Source: CAIQPV01 sp963719855
GTDB taxonomy: Bacteria > Pseudomonadota > Gammaproteobacteria > Burkholderiales > Gallionellaceae
Direction: 5' to 3'
DNA: 64,000 nt
Assembly (NCBI GenBank): GCA_963719855.1
Contig: CAVRDK010000001.1
Span: 372,001-436,000 of the forward strand
Shown piece after piece: positions 43,058-50,042 of this stretch; positions within the stretch are counted from its first letter, which is position 1; every line of letters starts with the position of its first letter. The notes beneath the pieces were generated by a model that was not told where the DNA came from, searched no databases, and saw only the letters and a list, made by a program, of their open reading frames with translations. Position numbers and translations under genes: made by a program.

Positions 43058-43950
43058 GGTATGCCTGGATTGAGCGGCATAAAAAGCTCTGGCCGATCAC
43101 GCTGCAATGTGCAGTGCTGAACGTCAGTGCCAGCGGCTACTTTGAACGTCAGCGGCGCAAAGATTCTGGTCGGACAGAGACGCCAGGCAAGCGCATCAAT
43201 GATGAAGCCCTGTTGGTTCACATCAAAGCAGCGCATGCCGCCAGCAAAGGTGAATATGGCTGGCCGCGAGTCTGGCGAGAACTTCATGCCAATGGAGTGC
43301 GCGTTTGGAAAGAACGGGTTCGGCGGCTCATGAAGGAGCACGGCATCAAAGCGCGCGGGAAGCGTAAATTCGTCGTGACCACCGACAGTAAACATAACCT
43401 GCCGATTGCGCCGAACTTGCTCAACCGCAACTTCCAACCGGATGCGCCTGACTGCGTGTGGACGAGCGACATCACTTATATCCAGACCGATGCAGGCTGG
43501 TTATATCTGGCTGTGGTTCTTGATCTGTACAGCCGTCAGGTTGTGGGCTGGAGCATGCAGCCGCACATGCAGACCAGCTTGGTAACCGATGCGCTCAGGA
43601 TGGCGTGGTTCAGGCGACGGCCAGAGCCGGGGCTGATCTTCCACTCTGATCGTGGCAGCCAGTATTGCAGTCACGCATTTCAGGGCACACTGGCTGAATA
43701 CGGCATGCAAAGCTCAATGAGCCGCAAAGGAAACTGCTGGGACAATGCGCCAACAGAAAGTTTGTGGGGATCGTTGAAAGTAGGAAGGCTATATGGAATG
43801 CGGTTTGAAACACAGCGCCAGGCAATGGACGAGGTGATTGACTGGCTGACGTACTACAACCACAGAAGACTTCACTCAACACTGGATTACATCAGTCCGA
43901 TGCAGTTCGAGAAAAACTGGTTTGCGGCACAGTTGAAGAAGGCCGCATAA
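43054..43950 (+). CDS. IS3-family transposase OrfB (DDE catalytic part)
   Basis: A 298-residue rve-type integrase/transposase. The DDE triad is seen in VWTSDITYIQTDAGWLYLAV (first D), IFHSDRGSQYCSHAF (second D) and CWDNAPTESLWGSLK (E), with the family end YYNHRRLHSTLDYISPMQFE. The GTG at 43054 overlaps the orfA stop; most product is expected through -1 frameshifting from orfA. Confidence 0.95.
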   Translation: MRYAWIERHKKLWPITLQCAVLNVSASGYFERQRRKDSGRTETPGKRINDEALLVHIKAAHAASKGEYGWPRVWRELHANGVRVWKERVRRLMKEHGIKARGKRKFVVTTDSKHNLPIAPNLLNRNFQPDAPDCVWTSDITYIQTDAGWLYLAVVLDLYSRQVVGWSMQPHMQTSLVTDALRMAWFRRRPEPGLIFHSDRGSQYCSHAFQGTLAEYGMQSSMSRKGNCWDNAPTESLWGSLKVGRLYGMRFETQRQAMDEVIDWLTYYNHRRLHSTLDYISPMQFEKNWFAAQLKKAA

Positions 43951-44394
43951 TGAGCGCGTTAAGAAATACGGATTACAGGGGCAAGGTCAAACCACCCCTT
44001 CCCCATTCCTTCATTCACAGAAGAATTGTAGTGTTGAGTTCGAACAAGGTTATAGCGCGCCATCAGTTTATCTTCTGCGACCCCGGCAAATTTCGCAAAG
44101 TCGCGAACGACATGGTCAAGCGTTTTTTCCAATGCCGTTGCATGAATAACCTCGTTATTGCGATCATGCTGCAAAGCCGCCAACCGATTATTCCGCTCCT
44201 TGAGCGCGACCGTAGCAGCATTCAATGCATCTGTCTCCATTTCATACTCTTTTCCTCTACGCAAGTTGTTAAAGATTGTCACATCTTCCAGCGCCCGCAA
44301 TGCTTCTTCGCTCATACACGCCTCCTTTGATTAATGCACTCAAATGCATCTTTTTTCATAACCGAATCCCTTCACGTTCGATGTTTACCAGCAG

Positions 44395-44802
44395 TCATTG
44401 CTGTGCATTCGCGTCTACTTTTGATGCGGTAAAGGGCGAACAAACGAAACCGATGGCAGAAAGTGTGGCACATATGATGCCGAACCAGAAGCTCGTCTGA
44501 ACTACTATGTCAAGAAGCTTTAACGATGCATCGAGTGTATGAAGTTCGTGTTTTACAATCAGACAATCGAGCTGAAGACTGCCCGGTTTGGTGCAGTCAA
44601 TTTTCTCGATTGGCTGCTGGACTGCTATCTCCAACGTAAACTTTGCTTTGTAGGCGGCGATGTCTTTCTCATACAGGAACGTACCAGTTTGTGACAGGGC
44701 AATTAGCGCTACGCCGACAAATACCGCCGCCGCCTTGAATAGAGCACCGTACCCTCTCTCGGAGCAGAGAGTGGCGCTAATGTGATTGATTAGTTTTTCC
44801 AT
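44395..44802 (-). CDS. membrane protein, unknown
   Basis: A 135-residue protein from the ATG at 44802 (an upstream one at 44853 overlaps the miaA end). Two membrane segments: LFKAAAVFVGVALIALSQTG and SFWFGIICATLSAIGFVCS, with a 60-residue loop between them containing two cysteines (KIDCTKPGSLQLDCLI). No family recognised. It follows miaA in the same direction. Confidence 0.5.
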   Translation of the reverse strand: MEKLINHISATLCSERGYGALFKAAAVFVGVALIALSQTGTFLYEKDIAAYKAKFTLEIAVQQPIEKIDCTKPGSLQLDCLIVKHELHTLDASLKLLDIVVQTSFWFGIICATLSAIGFVCSPFTASKVDANAQQ

Positions 44803-44849
44803 GAGTAGAGATAAGCCTAATGTAAATTCAATGACAAAAGTGCAATGTC

Positions 44850-45830
44850 TCAAGGTATCACAAGTTTGCCGAGTTTATCGAGCACCATCCGTTCCAAATC
44901 AGGCGCGAGGCAATCCAGTTCGATGTTGTCCGGCATGGAGCGTAGCCAAGTGAGCTGGCGTTTCGCTAATTGCCGCGTGGCAGCGAGGCCGGTTTCAAGC
45001 AGTTGCGTTTCATTTATCTCGCCTTCCATGAATTGCCATGCCTGGCGGTAACCGACGCAGCGCATCGAGGTCATGTTTGAATGCAGTGGATATTTTTCAC
45101 GGAGGGCGCGCAGTTCATCCAGCAGGCCGAGTGCCAGCATGGCTTTGAAGCGGGTGGCGATGCGGGCGTGGAGTTGCGCGCGGTCGCTTGGGACGAGGGC
45201 GATGGAAGTTATGTGGTAGGGGAGTAGACTCCTTGCTCCGGTGGGAGCGGCCTCCCACAATGTGGATTCTTCCTGTTTAGATTTATTGATTAGCGCAGAC
45301 ATCGGTTGGCCGGTGATGCGATAGATTTCCATTGCGCGCTGGATACGTTGCGTGTCAGTCGGATGCAGGCGTGCGGCGGTTTCCGCATCTATTTCGGCGA
45401 GCTGCTGGTGCAGGTGCTGGATGCCGTGTTGTGCGATCTCGGCATCGAGTTCGGCGCGCACTTCGGGGTCGGATTGCGGCAAGTCGCTGAGTCCTTCGCG
45501 CAACGCCTTGAAGTACAGCATGGTGCCGCCGACCAGCAGCGGAATCTTGCCGCGTTGCGTGATGCCGTGCATCAGGCGCAGCGCGTCGCGGCGGAAGGCG
45601 GCGGCGGAGTAGGCTGCGGTCGGATCAATGATGTCGATGAGGTGGTGCGGCGCGCGGGCGAGAGTGGCGGCGTCCGGCTTGGCGGTGCCGATGTCCATGT
45701 CGCGGAACACCAACGCCGAATCTACGCTGATGAGTTCCACCGGCAGGCGCTGCGCCAGTTCTACCGCGACGTTGGTCTTGCCGCTGGCGGTGGGACCCAT
45801 GAGGAAAATGGCGGGGGGCAAGGTACTCAT
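44850..45830 (-). CDS. miaA: tRNA dimethylallyltransferase
   Basis: A 326-residue enzyme that adds the dimethylallyl group to A37 of tRNAs reading UNN codons. The P-loop GPTASGKT, ISVDSALVFRDMDIGTAKP, HHLIDIIDPTAAYSA, LLVGGTMLYFKAL and MRCVGYRQAWQFMEG are all present. In many proteobacteria it directly follows mutL; here the MFS transporter gene and a repeat lie between them. Confidence 0.95.
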   Translation of the reverse strand: MSTLPPAIFLMGPTASGKTNVAVELAQRLPVELISVDSALVFRDMDIGTAKPDAATLARAPHHLIDIIDPTAAYSAAAFRRDALRLMHGITQRGKIPLLVGGTMLYFKALREGLSDLPQSDPEVRAELDAEIAQHGIQHLHQQLAEIDAETAARLHPTDTQRIQRAMEIYRITGQPMSALINKSKQEESTLWEAAPTGARSLLPYHITSIALVPSDRAQLHARIATRFKAMLALGLLDELRALREKYPLHSNMTSMRCVGYRQAWQFMEGEINETQLLETGLAATRQLAKRQLTWLRSMPDNIELDCLAPDLERMVLDKLGKLVIP

Positions 45831-45842
45831 GGCAGTAAAAGG

Positions 45843-45971
45843 CCGTTCGCCCTGAGCTTGTCGAAGGGGCCTGGGTGCGTGGCTGGTGGTTCGACATAAC
45901 CAGCGACTTGGCTGGCGTTTTTTGGCAGCCTAGTCGAATGGCTAGTAGTTCTATCAAGCTCACCACGAACG
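45843..45971. repeat. dispersed palindromic repeat, copy 2 (long variant, inverted)
   Basis: A 129-bp variant in the gap between miaA and the transporter. The outer arms are CCGTTCGCCCTGAGCTTGTC (45843) and ATCAAGCTCACCACGAACG (ending 45971). Between them an internal stretch repeats TGGTGGTTCGAC- and GCTGG-type motifs. A TTTTTT run at 45973 makes it terminator-like on the plus strand. Confidence 0.7.
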
Positions 45972-45999
45972 ATTTTTTGAGAAATTTGATAACTCAGGC

Positions 46000-47358
46000 T
46001 CATGCCAGTTCCCGGTCGCGTGTTTCGCGCATCATGAACACGGCCAGCATGCTGATCGCCGCAGCAGCAGAAATATAGCCGCCAACCCAAGCGAGTCCGC
46101 CGTGCAACACCAATTGTTGTGCGAGGTATGGTGCGAGCGAAGCACCGATAATACCTCCCAGATTGTAAGCCGCGCCTGCGCCTGTATAACGCACCGAGGT
46201 CGGGAACAGTTCCGGCAATAGCGCCCCCATCGGCGCAAAGGTGGCACCCATCAGAAATAGTTCGATTCCAAGAAAGGCGGTGATTTGCCACGGTGAACCG
46301 CTGCCCAGCATGGGGGCGAGCAAAAAGCCGGATAGAAATGCCGCGCTGCCCGCAATGAGCAATACCGGGCGGCGGCCAAAACGGTCGCCCGCCCATGCGA
46401 CAAGCGGCGTGGCAGCCGCCATGAAGATGACGGCCACACACAGCATGGTCAGGAATTGCGGGCGCGGAATGCCGAGCGTGGTAACGCCGTAGCTCAAGGC
46501 AAATACCGTGGAAATGTAGAACAGCGCGTAACACACGACCATGGCTAGAGCGCCTAGCAGCAAAGGTGCGGCATGATATTTGAACAGTTCCACCAGCGGC
46601 AATTTACAAAAATCCGTTCGTGGTGAGCTTGTCGAACCATGAACGACATGCCCTTCGACAAGGCCTTTAGTCCTGAGCGTTGTCGAAGGATCAGGGCGAA
46701 CGGCGTGGATTTGCTGCATGGCTTTTAGAAACACCGGCGTTTCTGTGAGCTTGATCCGCACGTAGAGGCCGACGATCACCAAAGCTGCACTGGCAAGGAA
46801 GGGTATGCGCCAACCCCAGGCGCGAAATTGCGCATCGTCGAGAAAATGCGACAGCAACAAAAAGCAGCCGGTGGCAAACAGAAAGCCGACGGGTGGCCCC
46901 AGTTGCGGGAACATGCCGAACCAGCCGCGTTTACCGGCAGGCGCATACTCCGTAGCCAGCAATGCCGCGCCGCCCCATTCACCTCCCAGGCCGATCCCCT
47001 GGCCGAAGCGTAGCAGGCAGAGCAGGGCGGGTGCGGCCCAGCCGATAAGATCGTAGCCGGGAAGTACGCCGATCAGCGTAGTGGAAATGCCCATCACCAG
47101 CAGCGAAGCGACCAGTGTCGTTTTTCTGCCGATGCGATCGCCGAAATGTCCGAACAGCAATGCACCGAGCGGGCGGGCAAGAAACGCGATGCCGAAGGTG
47201 AGGAATGCATTCAACGCCTGTGCTGCGGGATCGCTGCCGGGGAAGAACACCGGACCGATCACCATCGCCACGGCGAGGCCATAAATGTAGAAATCGTAAA
47301 ACTCGATAGCAGTACCAATGAAGCTGGCGAAGGCGATACGCGTGGTGGAGGGTGTCAT
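46000..47358 (-). CDS. MFS transporter (metabolite:H+ symporter type) with in-frame repeat insert
   Basis: A 452-residue transporter from the ATG at 47358, eight bases after the mutL stop. Twelve membrane helices are expected, with MFS motifs GALLFGHFGDRIGRKTTL and VAWAGDRFGRRPVLLIAG and RFGQGIGLGGEWGGAALLA, the pattern of ShiA/ProP-like proton symporters. The central cytoplasmic loop contains a 30-codon stretch (46614-46703) that is the dispersed palindromic repeat, translated as RPDPSTTLRTKGLVEG and following residues. It stays in frame, so the protein may tolerate it. Confidence 0.85.
   Translation of the reverse strand: MTPSTTRIAFASFIGTAIEFYDFYIYGLAVAMVIGPVFFPGSDPAAQALNAFLTFGIAFLARPLGALLFGHFGDRIGRKTTLVASLLVMGISTTLIGVLPGYDLIGWAAPALLCLLRFGQGIGLGGEWGGAALLATEYAPAGKRGWFGMFPQLGPPVGFLFATGCFLLLSHFLDDAQFRAWGWRIPFLASAALVIVGLYVRIKLTETPVFLKAMQQIHAVRPDPSTTLRTKGLVEGHVVHGSTSSPRTDFCKLPLVELFKYHAAPLLLGALAMVVCYALFYISTVFALSYGVTTLGIPRPQFLTMLCVAVIFMAAATPLVAWAGDRFGRRPVLLIAGSAAFLSGFLLAPMLGSGSPWQITAFLGIELFLMGATFAPMGALLPELFPTSVRYTGAGAAYNLGGIIGASLAPYLAQQLVLHGGLAWVGGYISAAAAISMLAVFMMRETRDRELA
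46614..46703. repeat. dispersed palindromic repeat, copy 3, inside the MFS gene
   Basis: A 90-bp copy from CCGTTCGTGGTGAGCTTGTC to TCAGGGCGAACGG within the transporter coding region. Ninety bases equal exactly 30 codons and introduce no stop, so the reading frame is kept. Confidence 0.85.
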
Positions 47359-47366
47359 GCGATTGG

Positions 47367-49166
47367 TTATTTTCCGCGCATGAACATCGCGTCTAGTTCC
47401 GCCAGCGAAATCTGGAACCAGGTCGGGCGACCGTGGTTGCATTGGCCGGAGCGTTCGGTGCGTTCCATTTCTCGCAGGATGCCGTTCATCTCGGAGATGG
47501 TCAGTTGCTGGTTGGCACGCACGGCGGAATGGCAGGCGAGGGTGGCGAGCAATTCATTGCGCCGTTCGGTCAGCGCGCGAGTAGCGCCGTATTCGCGCAG
47601 TTCGTGTAGCACGTCGCGCGCGGCAGCTTCGGCGTGCGCCTGCTTGAGCATGGCTGGCATGGTGCGCACCGCCAGTGTTGTTGGCGAGAGCGGGGCGATG
47701 TCGAAGCCGAGTTGCGCCAGCGTTTCCTGTTCCTCTTCGGCGGTGACGACATCCAGCGCATCGGCGGCGAAACTCACCGGGATCAGCAGCGGCTGGGTGG
47801 GCATGCGCTGCTCATCGAACGCGGCCTTGAGTTTTTCATAGACGATGCGCTCATGCGCGGCGTGCATGTCCACTACGATCATGCCTTGTTCGTTCTGTGC
47901 GAGGATGTAGATACCGGAGAGTTGGGCGAGGGCGTAGCCTAAAGGGGCTTCATCTTGGGTGAAGGGTGAAGGAGCAAGGGGCAAGGGTGGCGTTAGTTCA
48001 GAGCCAGAAGCTTCCTGTTTCACACCTTCCGTTTGTACTTCCCACAATCTATAGGAAGCTTCTTGTTGCGCGGCGCCAAGCGGTATTTTGTGTTGCTGGA
48101 AATAGGAAGAGGGGGCGTTCCCGGTGAAATTTTTTTCCGCCGTTTGCGCAGATGCAGGAGCGGCTGCATGGCTTTCCGCCATCGGCGTACTCAATGCCTG
48201 ATGCAAGGTGTGAAACACGAATTGATGGATGGACTGGCTCTCGCGGAAGCGCACTTCGCTCTTGGCTGGATGCACGTTTACGTCCACCTGCTCCGGCGGC
48301 ATATCGAGGAACAGCACGAAAGCAGGATGGCGTTGTCCATGCAGGATGTCCTGATAGGCTTGACGCAGAGCGTGGGCTAGCACCTTGTCGCGCACGAAGC
48401 GTCCGTTTACGAAAAAATACTGCGCATCGCGCGTGGCGCGCGAGTAAGCGGGCAGCGAGGCCATGCCGTACAGGCGCAGGTTCGCCGTCTGACGATCAAC
48501 GGTTACGGCGCTCTGGGCGAATTCATCGCCTAGCAGGGCAGCGATGCGCTGCTGCAAAGTTTGGGAGGGCAGTTGCCATACCATGCGGTTGTTGTGTTGC
48601 AGGCTAAAGGCAACATCCGGGCGAGACAGTGCGATGCGCTTGAAGGCTTCTTCGCAGTAGGCGAATTCGGTACCTTCGCTCTTGAGGAATTTGCGCCGCG
48701 CCGGGGTGTTGAAATACAGCTCGCGCATTTCCACGCTGGTGCCGTGCGCGTGAGCGGCGGGTGCAGCGTCGCTCTGTGTGCCGTCAACCGCCTGTATCTG
48801 CCATGCGTGGTCGGCTGCCGCGTTGCGGCTGGTGAGCGTCACTTGCGCGACCGAGGCCATGCTTGCCAGTGCCTCGCCGCGAAAGCCCATGCTGGCGACG
48901 CGCTGTAAATCGTCGAGCGAAACGATCTTGCTGGTGGCGTGGCGCATCAGCGCAAACGGCAATTCATCCGGCGCGATGCCGCAGCCGTTGTCGCGGATGC
49001 GTAATAACTTGATGCCGCCGCCTTCCAGTTGCACCGCGATCTCGGTCGCACTCGCGTCCAGACTGTTCTCCAGCAACTCCTTCAGTGCGGAAGCCGGGCG
49101 TTCGATCACCTCACCGGCGGCGATCTGGTTGATGAGCAAGTCGGGAAGCAGTTGAATCGAAGGCAT
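47367..49166 (-). CDS. mutL: DNA mismatch repair protein MutL
   Basis: A 599-residue GHKL ATPase that links MutS to downstream repair. The start at 49166 gives the usual MPSIQLLPDLLINQIAAGEV. ATPase motifs: ELLENSLDA, DNGCGI, ATSKI and GFRGEALASMA. The C-terminal domain has DMHAAHERIVYE, which fits the DxHAxxExxxxE endonuclease motif of MutL proteins outside the enterobacteria, with ACHSAVRA and QCNHGRPTW near the end. It is first in the mutL-MFS-miaA run. Confidence 0.95.
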   Translation of the reverse strand: MPSIQLLPDLLINQIAAGEVIERPASALKELLENSLDASATEIAVQLEGGGIKLLRIRDNGCGIAPDELPFALMRHATSKIVSLDDLQRVASMGFRGEALASMASVAQVTLTSRNAAADHAWQIQAVDGTQSDAAPAAHAHGTSVEMRELYFNTPARRKFLKSEGTEFAYCEEAFKRIALSRPDVAFSLQHNNRMVWQLPSQTLQQRIAALLGDEFAQSAVTVDRQTANLRLYGMASLPAYSRATRDAQYFFVNGRFVRDKVLAHALRQAYQDILHGQRHPAFVLFLDMPPEQVDVNVHPAKSEVRFRESQSIHQFVFHTLHQALSTPMAESHAAAPASAQTAEKNFTGNAPSSYFQQHKIPLGAAQQEASYRLWEVQTEGVKQEASGSELTPPLPLAPSPFTQDEAPLGYALAQLSGIYILAQNEQGMIVVDMHAAHERIVYEKLKAAFDEQRMPTQPLLIPVSFAADALDVVTAEEEQETLAQLGFDIAPLSPTTLAVRTMPAMLKQAHAEAAARDVLHELREYGATRALTERRNELLATLACHSAVRANQQLTISEMNGILREMERTERSGQCNHGRPTWFQISLAELDAMFMRGK

Positions 49167-49494
49167 GGCTCGAATTATACCGTATAGGTTGAGGCGATCT
49201 CCCACCGGTTTTTCGCATCCCAACAGGCGGTTTCATGCTGTTATCTGTTCATTCTGTTAAGCGTTTTGCAAGTGAGCGTAATGTAAAATGCTGCTATGCT
49301 ATTAGTAATAGCACCGATTCATCCGCAAACGTAAAATTATGAAAGCAGATAAATACTGGTCAGGGGGCAATACTGTTCACTTAACCGTTCGTGGTGAGCT
49401 TGTCGAACCACCAGCCACGCAACCAGAACCCTTCGACAAGCTCAGGGCGAACGGATTTTTTCTTAAGTGAACAATATTTGGTCAGGAGGCGCTG
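49167..49494. other. gene-free region with repeat copy 4
   Basis: This 328-bp stretch holds the mutL promoter region on the left and repeat copy 4 on the right. Nothing else recognisable; AT-rich elements around 49240-49310 could be promoter sequence. Confidence 0.5.
49385..49454. repeat. dispersed palindromic repeat, copy 4
   Basis: A 70-bp copy of the CCGTTCGTGGTGAGCTTGTC repeat, flanked by a further inverted repeat (TGTTCACTTAA before it, TTAAGTGAACA after it). The whole palindrome is about 105 bp. It lies upstream of the cyclase operon. Confidence 0.85.
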
Positions 49495-50040
49495 ATGGCG
49501 CGCGCTAAAACTGTAGATGTTGGACAGGAAGACCTCTCAGCCGAAGTGCGCGATTTGCAGCGCGCCGTGGTAGAGTTGCGCGCAGAATTGGAAAGAATGC
49601 AAATCGCGCGCGAGGATGCGGTGCAGGTTGCAAAGAGGGATGCCAGCCAGGAGATTGGCCAGTTGAAGGCGGCTATAGCCGAATTGCGCGACGAACTGGA
49701 GAGGGCGCGCATTCAGCGCGAGCAAGAGGTGCAACGGACGCTGGCCGCCAGCCAGGGCGAGATTCTCCAGTTGAGGGGAACTGCCGAAAACTTGCGTAGC
49801 GTGCTGGAAAATGCTCAGATGGAAAACGAAGCTCACGTGCAGTTGGCATACGCAGCCTCCGCCAACGAGATTGAGCAACTCAAAGCCATGTCTGCCGCAC
49901 TCCGCGAGCAACTCGAAATGTCGCAGTTCGACAAGGAAAATGCACTACAGATCGAGAAGCAGAGTGCGAGTGAGGAGATTGCGCAATTGCAGGAAACCAT
50001 AAGCGCAATGCGCAAGAAAATGGAGCAGCAACGGGTTTGA
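49495..50040 (+). CDS. coiled-coil protein, cyclase operon
   Basis: A 181-residue protein that is almost entirely coiled coil, built on repeats of about 45 residues with the pattern EI-x-QL-x(4)-x-LR-x-x-L-E-x-x-x-x-x-x-E-x-x-x-Q (SQEIGQLKAAIAELRDELER, GEILQLRGTAENLRSVLENA, NEIEQLKAMSAALREQLEMS). GGAGG lies seven bases before the ATG at 49495. It precedes the cyclase by two bases and is probably a structural or regulatory partner of it. No known family. Confidence 0.65.
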   Translation: MARAKTVDVGQEDLSAEVRDLQRAVVELRAELERMQIAREDAVQVAKRDASQEIGQLKAAIAELRDELERARIQREQEVQRTLAASQGEILQLRGTAENLRSVLENAQMENEAHVQLAYAASANEIEQLKAMSAALREQLEMSQFDKENALQIEKQSASEEIAQLQETISAMRKKMEQQRV

Positions 50041-50042
50041 AC

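Larger units (their letters stand above)
42693..43989 (+). mobile_element. IS3-family insertion sequence, complete (1297 bp)
   Basis: The ends are TGACCTTGCCC (left, 42693) and GGGGCAAGGTCA (right, ending 43989). The inverted repeats extend to about 32 bp with ACGTATTTCTTAAC inside both. A 3-bp AAC flanks each side (42690-42692 and 43990-43992), the expected target duplication. It carries orfA and orfB with intact catalytic residues, so it is probably active. Confidence 0.9.
42608..44315 (-). pseudogene. coiled-coil protein gene split by an IS3-family element
   Basis: The N-terminal part (44315 down to 43990) reads SEEALRALEDVTIFNNLRRG, NAATVALKERNNRLAALQHD and ends SVNEGMGKGWF at the IS boundary. 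Removing 42693-43989 and one copy of the AAC duplication restores the frame: GKGWFEEDPRFKMSNKCTKW then YKEGLDADHGF and a stop at 42608-42610. The intact protein would be about 135 residues and mostly helical. As printed the gene ends nine codons inside the insertion. Function unknown. Confidence 0.8.

Noticed and set aside
45827..46534. 235-codon frame overlapping the MFS gene
   Set aside because: It is in the shifted frame of a gene with clear transporter motifs and also runs through repeat copy 2.
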